A DNA stretch of 64,000 nucleotides from Lachnospiraceae bacterium. GTDB taxonomy: Bacteria > Bacillota > Clostridia > Lachnospirales > Lachnospiraceae. A program made the translations under genes and the position numbers. Location: positions 1 to 64,000 of the forward strand of contig CAADTP010000006.1 of NCBI GenBank assembly GCA_900751995.1. The letters are read 5' to 3'. Positions 14,924 through 22,014 of the stretch are shown in pieces (position 1 is the stretch's first letter; every line of letters begins with the position of its first letter). Below the pieces are notes generated by a model. The model was not told where the DNA came from. It worked only from the letters and a program-made list of their open reading frames with translations, and searched no databases.

Positions 14924-16246
14924 ATGAACAACAAAAAATGGATGGCGATTCTTTTAGGAGGAATCATGGCTGCATCTCTGGCAGCTCCGTGCTCAGTAAG
15001 TGCAGCTGAGAAAACAACACTTACATTCTGGCATGCAATGGGCGGCACAAACGGTGAGGTGCTTCAGCAGATCGTGGATGATTTCAACGCATCCCAGGAT
15101 GAGATTGAGATTAAAGCTGAGTATCAGGGAACCTATGATGATACCATCACAAAACTGAAAGCTGCTATGCAGAGTGACTCCGGTCTTCCGGATGTCTGCC
15201 AGATGTATGACGTAGGAACAAAGTTCATGTATGACAGTGGTGCTGTCATTCCTGTAGAAGACAAATTTGAGAGCACAGGCTATGATAAGAGCTCTGTTAT
15301 GGAGGTTATCAGCAGCTACTATACCGTAGACGGCAAGCAGTATGCAATGCCATTTAACGTATCCACACCTATGCTGTATTACAACAAAGACGTATTTGAG
15401 GCAGCAGGACTTGATCCTGAAACTCCGCCAACAACTTATGATGAGGTTCTTGAGGATGCCAAGAAGATCGTAGAGAGCGGAGCAGCTCCGGTTGGTTATT
15501 CACAGGCTATTTACGGATGGTTCTTTGAGCAGCAGCTTGCAGGACTTGGTGTAACATACGGAAACAATGACAATGGACGTAAAGAGGCAGTTACAGCTGT
15601 TGATTTTGATTCCAACGGCGGCGGCCTGAAAGTATTTGATATGTGGAAAAAGCTGTATGATTCCGGATATTTCGAAGATTACGGAACAACAACAGCAGAT
15701 ACTCAGACAGCATTCTTCTCCGGACAGGTTGGTATGATCATCGAGTCTACTGCTATCCTGAAAAATGCAGTTGATTCTTCTCCGTTCGAAGTTGGTACAG
15801 GATATCTTCCGAGAATCGAGCAGAATGATGAAGGCGGTGTTATCATCGGTGGTGGATCCCTGTGGCTTACAGATACAGGCAACGAAGCTAACGAAGATGC
15901 AGCATGGAAATTCATCGAGTACATCACAACTCCTGATGTACAGGCTAAATGGTCCATGGGTACAGGATACTTTGCGATCAACGAGAAAGCTTATGAGACA
16001 GAGGATATGAAGGCTTACCTCAAAGAAAACCCGAACTTCGAGACAGCTATCAACCAGCTGAAGGATTCTCCTGTAAACTGCAATACAGCAGGTGTTCTCT
16101 CAGGTGTACAGACAGAAGCCCGTCTTACATTCAACGAGATCATGCCGCAGGTATATGATGGCAAGCTTACAACTCAGGACGCTGTTGATCAGCTTGCAGC
16201 TTCTGTAAACAAAGCGATCGAGAACTATAACGAGTCTATTAAATAA
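14924..16246 (+). CDS. UgpB-like extracellular solute-binding protein
   Basis: A 440-residue family 1 solute-binding protein. After the signal peptide come TFWHAMGGTNGEVLQQIV, EYQGTYDDTITKL and CQMYDVGTKFMYDSG, which run closely parallel to E. coli UgpB (FWHSM..., Y.G.Y..., VYEVGT..M). GGGSLWL recalls the UgpB ligand region. I infer G3P or a glycerophosphodiester as ligand, consistent with GlpQ and the G3P dehydrogenase nearby. The signal peptide lacks a proper lipobox: the only cysteine is in LAAPC, while SVSA-AEK looks like a signal peptidase I site. Gram-positive binding proteins are normally lipid-anchored, so this is odd. Ribosome site AAAGGAGGG. Confidence 0.88.
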   Translation: MNNKKWMAILLGGIMAASLAAPCSVSAAEKTTLTFWHAMGGTNGEVLQQIVDDFNASQDEIEIKAEYQGTYDDTITKLKAAMQSDSGLPDVCQMYDVGTKFMYDSGAVIPVEDKFESTGYDKSSVMEVISSYYTVDGKQYAMPFNVSTPMLYYNKDVFEAAGLDPETPPTTYDEVLEDAKKIVESGAAPVGYSQAIYGWFFEQQLAGLGVTYGNNDNGRKEAVTAVDFDSNGGGLKVFDMWKKLYDSGYFEDYGTTTADTQTAFFSGQVGMIIESTAILKNAVDSSPFEVGTGYLPRIEQNDEGGVIIGGGSLWLTDTGNEANEDAAWKFIEYITTPDVQAKWSMGTGYFAINEKAYETEDMKAYLKENPNFETAINQLKDSPVNCNTAGVLSGVQTEARLTFNEIMPQVYDGKLTTQDAVDQLAASVNKAIENYNESIK

Positions 16247-16284
16247 TCAGAATGCCCTCTGATCAGTAGATAGAGCAACAGATA

Positions 16285-16322
16285 GGGATACCGCCGCTGG
16301 GCGCCGGTATCCCTGCTGTTTT
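16285..16322 (+). terminator. Hairpin terminator after the ABC transporter
   Basis: GGGATACC and GGTATCCC pair as an 8-bp stem around a GC-rich 13-base loop, followed by TGCTGTTTT. It lies about 40 bases after the binding-protein stop codon. Confidence 0.75.
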
Positions 16323-16534
16323 ACATGCTGTGAGACTACAGATCATGTATATCCGGGGTATAGGATCATATGAAAAACTGCGTAGTGAGACGGACGGAGT
16401 GAGTCCGGCTGACTAGACAGCTTTCGAATGGAGTGAGTGTGGCCTGCGGCGTTCGTGCAAGGCAAAATGAAGTGATGCGCTATTGGCGTTATCACCGGCA
16501 GAAAATAATGTTACAACAGGAAAGGAGCAAATTT
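16323..16534. other. Intergenic region with GGAGTGAG-type repeats
   Basis: No convincing gene. It contains CGGAC/GTCCG flanking GGAGTGA (near 16394-16410), a second GGAGTGAG word near 16431, and GTGATGCGC/GCGTTATCAC as an imperfect hairpin (near 16471-16494). The word GGAGTGA also occurs in the inverted-repeat element before galK. These look like remains of an interspersed palindromic repeat family. Confidence 0.4.
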
Positions 16535-17251
16535 ATGGGCGGAATTCTCGGAGCATGTAATGCAATATCGGATTATTTGCACACTTTAAATATGGGATCG
16601 ACGCTGTTTCGGCTGATTCTTGCAATGTTTCTTGGATGTCTGATCGGTATTGATCGTGGAATGAAGAAGCGTGTGGCAGGTGTAAAAACACATATGATCG
16701 TCTGTATGGGGGCAACTTTGGTTATGATGACGGGCGATTTTATCCATGTATATTCTAATGGGGCAGGAATCGGAGATACTGCACGACTTGGCGCACAGGT
16801 TGTCAGCGGGATTGGTTTTCTTGGAGTGGGAACTATCATTGTGACCGGACAGAGACATGTATCCGGTCTTACGACAGCAGCCAGTCTTTGGACTTCTGCG
16901 TGTATCGGACTTGCTGTGGGAATCGGCTTTTACAGCGGTGCGATCTTTACCACGCTGGGGCTTATTCTGGTGTTCAAATATGCGAAATATATAGAGGTTT
17001 ATGTGGAAGAGCATTCCAATACCTATGACGTATATATGGAGTTTGAAAATGAAGACAAGATGAGTATGGTCATAAAGAAGCTCCGGGAAGAGGACATCAT
17101 GATCTCCAACGTAGTTATCATCAAAAAGAGATCCAAAACACAGAGTGTGGTGATCCAGGCAACAATGGAGGCTGCCAAATGGAAAGCACGCCATACTGTA
17201 TTTCGTGAGGTAAGACAGCAGGAAGGAGTTATTTCTGTGGAGGAAATATGA
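16535..17251 (+). CDS. MgtC/SapB family membrane protein
   Basis: A 238-residue protein. The N-terminal MgtC domain (about residues 15-145) has four or five hydrophobic segments with the family motifs LIGIDRGMKKRVAGVKTH, CMGATLVMM, RLGAQVVSGIGFLGVGTI and GLTTAASLWTSACIGLAVG. A C-terminal soluble ACT-like domain (about 155-238) follows. Family members are linked to magnesium homeostasis and, for MgtC itself, to inhibition of F-ATP synthase; the precise role here is unknown. The start is ATG 16535 after AAAGGAG; an upstream in-frame ATG at 16433 lies in repeat-like sequence without a ribosome site. No magnesium leader was recognised. Confidence 0.88.
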   Translation: MGGILGACNAISDYLHTLNMGSTLFRLILAMFLGCLIGIDRGMKKRVAGVKTHMIVCMGATLVMMTGDFIHVYSNGAGIGDTARLGAQVVSGIGFLGVGTIIVTGQRHVSGLTTAASLWTSACIGLAVGIGFYSGAIFTTLGLILVFKYAKYIEVYVEEHSNTYDVYMEFENEDKMSMVIKKLREEDIMISNVVIIKKRSKTQSVVIQATMEAAKWKARHTVFREVRQQEGVISVEEI

Positions 17252-17343
17252 TCGGGAATCGGGAATACAATGAAACTTATCATGTTTTTGAGAAAGTTAA
17301 GAGCATGTTAAAGAAAAAACGATGTATTTTACGAAAAATGCAC

Positions 17344-17372
17344 TTGAAATATGAAGAATAGTCTGATACAAT
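17344..17372 (+). promoter_or_regulatory. Promoter of the second glycerol-type leader RNA
   Basis: TTGAAA (17344-17349), exactly 17 bases and TACAAT (17367-17372). The transcript would begin with the leader at 17398-17488. Confidence 0.78.
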
Positions 17373-17397
17373 GAATACAAAGTGAAGAAGGAATCTG

Positions 17398-17488
17398 ATT
17401 CAGCTTGCTGAATACAGAGAATGCCATTGAGAACAGAGACCGGCATGAAGACACATGGATAAGTGTGTTTTTATGCCGGCTATTTTTA
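17398..17488 (+). promoter_or_regulatory. Leader RNA with competing antiterminator and terminator (copy 2)
   Basis: Same layout as the leader at 12636. A small hairpin ATTCAG/CTGAAT (17398-17413) comes first, then TGCC (17422-17425) able to pair with GGCA (17442-17445) across ATTGAGAACAGAGACC. Next is an intrinsic terminator, CCGGCAT...ATGCCGG (17440-17479) with inner ACAC/GTGT, followed by CTATTTTT. ATGCCATTGAGAA and AGAGA are shared with copy 1, while the terminator stems differ in sequence but keep pairing. It precedes the G3P dehydrogenase-like operon. Control by GlpP is inferred. Confidence 0.7.
17440..17488 (+). terminator. Intrinsic terminator within leader copy 2
   Basis: CCGGCAT pairs with ATGCCGG, extended by an inner ACAC/GTGT stem, followed by CTATTTTT. 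It lies about 230 bases before the operon start codon. Confidence 0.8.
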
Positions 17489-17510
17489 TGCGCAAATGTT
17501 AATGTTTCAA

Positions 17511-17540
17511 AAGGATTACAAGGGTTACAAAGGGTTACGG
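17511..17540 (+). repeat. Three tandem 10-bp direct repeats in the leader
   Basis: AAGGATTACA, AGGGTTACAA and AGGGTTACGG follow one another with a 10-base period, one helical turn. Such phased repeats can be binding sites for a DNA- or RNA-binding regulator. They sit between the leader terminator and the first dehydrogenase gene. The rest of 17489-17716 shows nothing recognisable. Confidence 0.5.
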
Positions 17541-17716
17541 CATAAAAATAATGGCATATTCACTTGAAAGATTGCTGTTCGTAAGCAGTACTCCTCGCAG
17601 AATATATACCTGCGGACGGCAATGCTTGTGTTGCAACGGATATTCTGCTGTTTCCGGCGCAGAGAAAGCCGGGGACAGTTCAGAAGATCCGCAAACAGGA
17701 AAGGAGAAACAGATCT

Positions 17717-19174
17717 ATGTATGATGTGATCATTATCGGAGCAGGAGTTTCCGGAGCGGCAGCGGCGAGAGAGCTTTCAAGATATCGGCTGAAAATCTGC
17801 GTTCTGGAGCGAGAAGAGGATGTATGCTGTGGAACTTCCAAGGCAAACAGCGGAATCGCTCATTCCGGTTATGATGCAGAACCGGGAAGCCTTATGGCGG
17901 AACTGAATGTGAAGGGCAGCAATATGATGGGACAGCTTTCGAAGGAACTGGATTTTCCTTTTAAACAGACTGGTTCACTGACTGTCTGTACGACTGAGAA
18001 TGGAATCGCCATGCTGCATAAGCTGCGTGAAAGAGGACTGAAAAACGGAGTAGAGGGACTGAGGATCCTTGACAGAGAAGAGGCACTTGCCATGGAGCCG
18101 AATCTGTCTGATCAGGTGCTGGCAGCGCTGTATGCACCGACAGCCGGAATTGTCTGTCCCTTTGAGCTGAACATTGCAATGGCAGAGAATGCATATAACA
18201 ATGGTGTGGAATTTAAATTTGACACAGAAGTAAAGAACATCCGAAAACAGGAAAAAGGTTTTGTTGTGGAAACCTCAAAGGGTGATCTTGAGACAGGCTG
18301 TATCGTCAATGCTGCCGGTGTCTATGCGGATGTTTTTCATAATATGGTAAGTGAGAAAAAACTGCATATCACTCCTCGTAAGGGTGAGTATATGCTTCTT
18401 GATAAAAGTGCAGGAACACATGTGAATCATACGATCTTTGCACTTCCAAATAAGAACGGAAAAGGAGTTCTGGTAACACAGACTGTTCACGGTAATCTTC
18501 TGATCGGGCCTACAGCTACGGATCTGGAGGATCGGGAGGAAACAGCGACTACATCAGAGGGGATGGAGGAAGTAAGTGCCAAATCCCGGAAAACAGTAAA
18601 GGATATTCCACTGCGGAAGGTGATCACAAGCTTTGCAGGGCTTCGAGCTATCGAGGACGGTATGGATTTTGTGATCGAAGAGGTGGAGGATGCTCCCGGA
18701 TTTATCGATTGTGCAGGAATCGCATCCCCGGGACTTACCAGCTCACCGGCCATTGGCTGTATGGTTGCTGACATCGTAAAAGAAAAATTACATCCGGAAG
18801 TAAATCCGGATTTTGATCCGGTGAGAAAAGGGATCCTGGATCCGTCAGAGCTTTCTCTGGAAGAAAGAAATGAGCTGATCGAAAGATCACCGGAATATGG
18901 AAATATCATCTGCAGATGTGAGATGATCTCTGAGGGAGAGATCCTGGATGCGATCCGAAGACCTCTTGGAGCGAAATCCCTGGACGGATTAAAACGTCGT
19001 ACAAGAGCAGGAATGGGAAGATGTCAGTCAGGCTTCTGCTCTCCCAGAACAATGGAAATCCTCAGCCGAGAGCTTGGCATTTCCATGGAGGAGATCACAA
19101 AAACAGGCGGAGCTTCCAGACTGATCGAAGGAATCAACAAGAAAATTGCAGAGGAGGGCGAGAACCATGAATGA
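17717..19174 (+). CDS. GlpA-like FAD glycerol-3-phosphate dehydrogenase with [2Fe-2S] domain
   Basis: A 485-residue oxidoreductase predicted to oxidise glycerol-3-phosphate to dihydroxyacetone phosphate without oxygen. The N-terminal FAD site is DVIIIGAGVSGAAAARELS; the DAO-type fold continues with TSKANSGIAHSGYDAEPGSL and ends in GIASPGLTSSPAIG. A C-terminal BFD-like [2Fe-2S] domain has Cys399, Cys401, Cys436 and Cys441 (CRC and CQSGFC). E. coli GlpA has the same domain order. The next two genes overlap or abut it and probably form the complex. Ribosome site AAAGGAG. Another alpha-hydroxy or amino acid substrate is possible, but the locus favours G3P. Confidence 0.85.
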   Translation: MYDVIIIGAGVSGAAAARELSRYRLKICVLEREEDVCCGTSKANSGIAHSGYDAEPGSLMAELNVKGSNMMGQLSKELDFPFKQTGSLTVCTTENGIAMLHKLRERGLKNGVEGLRILDREEALAMEPNLSDQVLAALYAPTAGIVCPFELNIAMAENAYNNGVEFKFDTEVKNIRKQEKGFVVETSKGDLETGCIVNAAGVYADVFHNMVSEKKLHITPRKGEYMLLDKSAGTHVNHTIFALPNKNGKGVLVTQTVHGNLLIGPTATDLEDREETATTSEGMEEVSAKSRKTVKDIPLRKVITSFAGLRAIEDGMDFVIEEVEDAPGFIDCAGIASPGLTSSPAIGCMVADIVKEKLHPEVNPDFDPVRKGILDPSELSLEERNELIERSPEYGNIICRCEMISEGEILDAIRRPLGAKSLDGLKRRTRAGMGRCQSGFCSPRTMEILSRELGISMEEITKTGGASRLIEGINKKIAEEGENHE

Positions 19175-20468
19175 TAAGATTATGGTGAAGAGAGATATCG
19201 TGATCATAGGCGGAGGCCCTGCAGGACTGGCAGCAGCCCTGGCTGCAAAGAAAGAGGGAGCAGAGAGTATCCTGATCCTGGAACGTGATAAGGAACTGGG
19301 CGGGATCCTGAATCAGTGTATCCATAATGGATTTGGCCTTCATACATTTCAGGAGGAGCTGACAGGACCGGAATATGCGGCACGTTTTATCCGGATGGTA
19401 AAAGAGCAGCAGATCGAGTACCGGCTGAACACCATGGTCATGGATATCAGCCAGGATAAGGTGATCACTGCCATGAGCCGCCAGGAGGGAATGTATCAGA
19501 TCCGGGCAAAAGCTGTGATCCTTGCCATGGGCTGCAGAGAGAGACCGCGAGGTGCACTGAACATTCCGGGATATCGACCGGCAGGCATTTATTCAGCAGG
19601 AACAGCACAGCGCCTTGTAAATATGGAAGGATTTATGCCGGGAAAAAAAGTAGTGATCCTGGGATCCGGTGATATCGGACTGATCATGGCCAGACGTATG
19701 ACGCTGGAAGGTGCAGAGGTTAAGGCAGTGGCAGAACTGATGCCATATTCCGGAGGCCTGAAGCGAAATATCGTGCAGTGCCTGGATGACTTTGGTATCC
19801 CGTTGAAGCTTAGCCATACAGTGGTTGACATAAAAGGAAAAGAGCGCGTGGAAGGAATCACTCTTGCAGAGGTAGATGAAAACAGACGCCCGATTCCCGG
19901 TACAGAGGAATTTTTTGAATGCGATACGCTTCTTCTTTCTGTTGGTCTGATCCCGGAGAATGAGCTTTCCGGACAGGCAGGTGTGAAGCTGAGCAATGTG
20001 ACTTCCGGACCGGTGGTAAACGAAAGTCTGGAGACAAATGTAGAAGGTATTTTTGCCTGCGGAAATGTTCTTCATGTTCATGATCTGGTGGATTTTGTTT
20101 CGGAGGAAGCCGGCAATGCAGGAAGAAATGCGGCTCTCTATATAAACAACAATGGAGAGGACAAAATACCGGAAGAGATAAAGATCACGCTTTCGCCCCA
20201 AAACGGAGTCCGCTATACAGTGCCGTCTGAGATCCGTATCGGTCACATGGCGGAGGAGCAGCTGGTCCGTTTCCGTGTGGGAAATGTATATAAAAATTGT
20301 TACATCCGTGCATATCTGGATGGAGAACGGATCTTTTCCAGAAAAAAACAGGTGGCAGCACCCGGAGAGATGGAACAGATCAAATTGAAAAAAGAGCAGC
20401 TTCTTTCCATTCTGGAAGGAAAACAGAAACAGGATAAACATGAACTTGTGATCCAGGTGGAGGAGTGA
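19167..20468 (+). CDS. FAD/NAD(P)-dependent oxidoreductase subunit of the G3P dehydrogenase operon
   Basis: A 433-residue pyridine-nucleotide-disulfide-type flavoprotein. FAD binding: DIVIIGGGPAGLAAALAA. The second dinucleotide site is VVILGSGDIGLIMARRM, and the C-terminal flavin motif is NVEGIFACGNVLHVHDLVD. It replaces the GlpB position of the E. coli complex but is a different family, and probably passes electrons from the GlpA-like subunit to NAD or another carrier. The start is ATG 19167 behind GGAGG, overlapping the upstream gene by eight bases; its stop overlaps the next start. The electron acceptor is inferred only. Confidence 0.83.
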   Translation: MNDKIMVKRDIVIIGGGPAGLAAALAAKKEGAESILILERDKELGGILNQCIHNGFGLHTFQEELTGPEYAARFIRMVKEQQIEYRLNTMVMDISQDKVITAMSRQEGMYQIRAKAVILAMGCRERPRGALNIPGYRPAGIYSAGTAQRLVNMEGFMPGKKVVILGSGDIGLIMARRMTLEGAEVKAVAELMPYSGGLKRNIVQCLDDFGIPLKLSHTVVDIKGKERVEGITLAEVDENRRPIPGTEEFFECDTLLLSVGLIPENELSGQAGVKLSNVTSGPVVNESLETNVEGIFACGNVLHVHDLVDFVSEEAGNAGRNAALYINNNGEDKIPEEIKITLSPQNGVRYTVPSEIRIGHMAEEQLVRFRVGNVYKNCYIRAYLDGERIFSRKKQVAAPGEMEQIKLKKEQLLSILEGKQKQDKHELVIQVEE

Positions 20469-20845
20469 TGAAAATGGAAAAAAGAAATCTTACTTGTATC
20501 GGATGTCCTATGGGATGCGCCCTTCTGGTGGAAATGGATGGAAAAGAGATCATTTCCGTCACAGGAAATACCTGTAAAAAAGGTGCGGAATATGCAGTGA
20601 AGGAAGTGACAGATCCGACCAGGATCGTGACAACGACCGTGCGTGTGAAGAATGGAAGCATGCCGGTGGTGTCAGTAAAGACAGCACAGGATATTCCGAA
20701 AGGAAAGATTTTTGACTGTGTGGAAACGCTGCGGGATGTATGTGTGGAAGCGCCGGTTCAGATCGGGGACGTGATCCTGGAGAATGTAGCAGGCACAGGC
20801 GTGGATATCGTGGCTACAGGAAATGTGAAGCAGATCATACAGTGA
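20468..20845 (+). CDS. DUF1667 small iron-sulfur-type protein
   Basis: A 125-residue DUF1667 protein. Four cysteines near the N-terminus (about 10, 13, 17 and 36, in CIGCPMGC and NTCKKG) form a likely iron-sulfur or metal site; the rest is a small beta-rich domain. DUF1667 is regularly the third gene after a GlpA-like and a flavoprotein gene in Firmicutes and Thermotogae, so it is probably an electron-transfer subunit. The ATG at 20468 overlaps the previous stop by one base, and an ATG six bases on is an equally good start. End of the operon. Confidence 0.82.
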   Translation: MKMEKRNLTCIGCPMGCALLVEMDGKEIISVTGNTCKKGAEYAVKEVTDPTRIVTTTVRVKNGSMPVVSVKTAQDIPKGKIFDCVETLRDVCVEAPVQIGDVILENVAGTGVDIVATGNVKQIIQ

Positions 20846-20895
20846 TCTGCAAAGGATATATGGCAATCTGTATGCTTATAATATGTCAGCCCTCC

Positions 20896-20951
20896 GGCAG
20901 ACAAAGCGAATAAAATAAACCTGAAAAGGCTTTTTTATCGCTTTGTTTGCC
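20896..20951 (+). other. Long stem-loop after the G3P dehydrogenase operon
   Basis: GGCAGACAAAGCGA pairs with TCGCTTTGTTTGCC, extended by A-rich and T-rich strands to about 20 bp. The T-tract lies inside the descending arm rather than after it, so it may act as a terminator on either strand or as a 3' stabiliser. Confidence 0.55.
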
Positions 20952-20967
20952 ATGAAATAAAATGTAC

Positions 20968-21036
20968 AAAATGCACAAAAGATATTAGCACTTAAAAGAA
21001 TAATTAATTAAAAAATAACAAAAAAATGCACAAAAG
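20968..21036 (+). repeat. Direct repeat AAAATGCACAAAAG, two copies before glpQ
   Basis: An identical 14-mer occurs at 20968-20981 and 21023-21036, start to start 55 bases, upstream of the glpQ promoter. Identity over 14 bases suggests a regulator site, though the region is AT-rich. Apart from this and the stem-loop, the 20846-21141 gap has only the promoter. Confidence 0.5.
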
Positions 21037-21049
21037 TCGATAAAAAATG

Positions 21050-21078
21050 TTGAAAATAAATAAAAGCTATGATATAAT
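21050..21078 (+). promoter_or_regulatory. Promoter for glpQ
   Basis: TTGAAA (21050-21055), 17 bases and a perfect TATAAT (21073-21078), about 64 bases before the start codon. Confidence 0.82.
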
Positions 21079-21141
21079 CAGAAATATGAATTGGCAAAAA
21101 TGCTCACAACGATGTAATGCATTGAATGGAGGATGATTAGA

Positions 21142-21873
21142 ATGAAAGTATTTGGACATCGTGGTTTCAGCGGAGAATATCCGGAGAATACAATGCTGGC
21201 GTTTCAGAAGGCAGTGGAGGCTGGTTGCGAGGGGATCGAGCTTGATGTGCAGCTGACCAAGGATCTGGTTCCGGTGATCATGCACGATGAGAAGGTTGAT
21301 CGTACCACAGATGGAAACGGGTATATCTATGATCTTACATATGCTGAGCTGTGTAAACTGGATTGCAGTTATCCGGATAAGTTTGCCGGAAAATTCGGCA
21401 GGCTTCAGATTCCGACTCTGAGAGAGTATTTGGAGTGGATGGCAGAGGAGGAAGATCTGATCACAAACATCGAGCTGAAGAACAGTGTTTATTATTATGG
21501 TGGTATGGAAGAGAAGGTCATTGATATGATCTGCGAATATGGTCTGGAGGATCGGATCATTCTTTCCTCTTTCAATAACGCATCCATTGTATTGTGCAGA
21601 CAGAGTGATGAGACTATTGCAGGAGGCTTTCTGGTAGAGAAATATGTGGATAATGCAGGGGTTTATGCAAGAACCTGTGATGTGCAGTATTATCATCCGA
21701 ATCTGGAATACCTGAAGGAAGAACATGTACGCAGCTGTTCCCAGAACGGGATCGGGGTGAATGTCTGGACTGTAAACGAGGAAGAGGATATGAGAAGGAT
21801 GAAGAAATGGGGAGTAAACTCCATCATCACCAATTATCCGGACAGAGGAAGAGCAGTGGCAGACGAGGATTGA
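21142..21873 (+). CDS. glpQ: Glycerophosphodiester phosphodiesterase (GDPD)
   Basis: A 243-residue GDPD enzyme that cleaves glycerophosphodiesters to sn-glycerol-3-phosphate and an alcohol. Catalytic-barrel motifs: FGHRGFSGEYPENTMLAF (catalytic His and metal Glu), EGIELDVQLTKDLVPVIMHD (Glu, Asp, second His) and VNVWTVNEEEDM near the end. No signal peptide, so it acts in the cytoplasm, presumably on diesters brought in by the UgpAEB-like transporter. The start is ATG 21142, nine bases after GGAGG; an ATG at 21133 would touch the ribosome site. The Ldh_2 gene follows after 141 bases, perhaps in the same transcript. Confidence 0.9.
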   Translation: MKVFGHRGFSGEYPENTMLAFQKAVEAGCEGIELDVQLTKDLVPVIMHDEKVDRTTDGNGYIYDLTYAELCKLDCSYPDKFAGKFGRLQIPTLREYLEWMAEEEDLITNIELKNSVYYYGGMEEKVIDMICEYGLEDRIILSSFNNASIVLCRQSDETIAGGFLVEKYVDNAGVYARTCDVQYYHPNLEYLKEEHVRSCSQNGIGVNVWTVNEEEDMRRMKKWGVNSIITNYPDRGRAVADED

Positions 21874-22014
21874 AACTGTAATGCAAAGACGCTTTCTGTA
21901 AGGTACATACAGGAGGCAGGATAAATTTGAAATCTCCGGCAGGAGGGGGTCCTGCTGCAGATCTATATAAGCAAAATAAAAAAACTATAATAATGTATAT
22001 GGAGGATTTTTACA

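Noticed and set aside
16433..16534. An N-terminal extension of MgtC
   Set aside because: The added residues come from palindromic repeat-like DNA and lack a ribosome site; ATG 16535 follows AAAGGAG.
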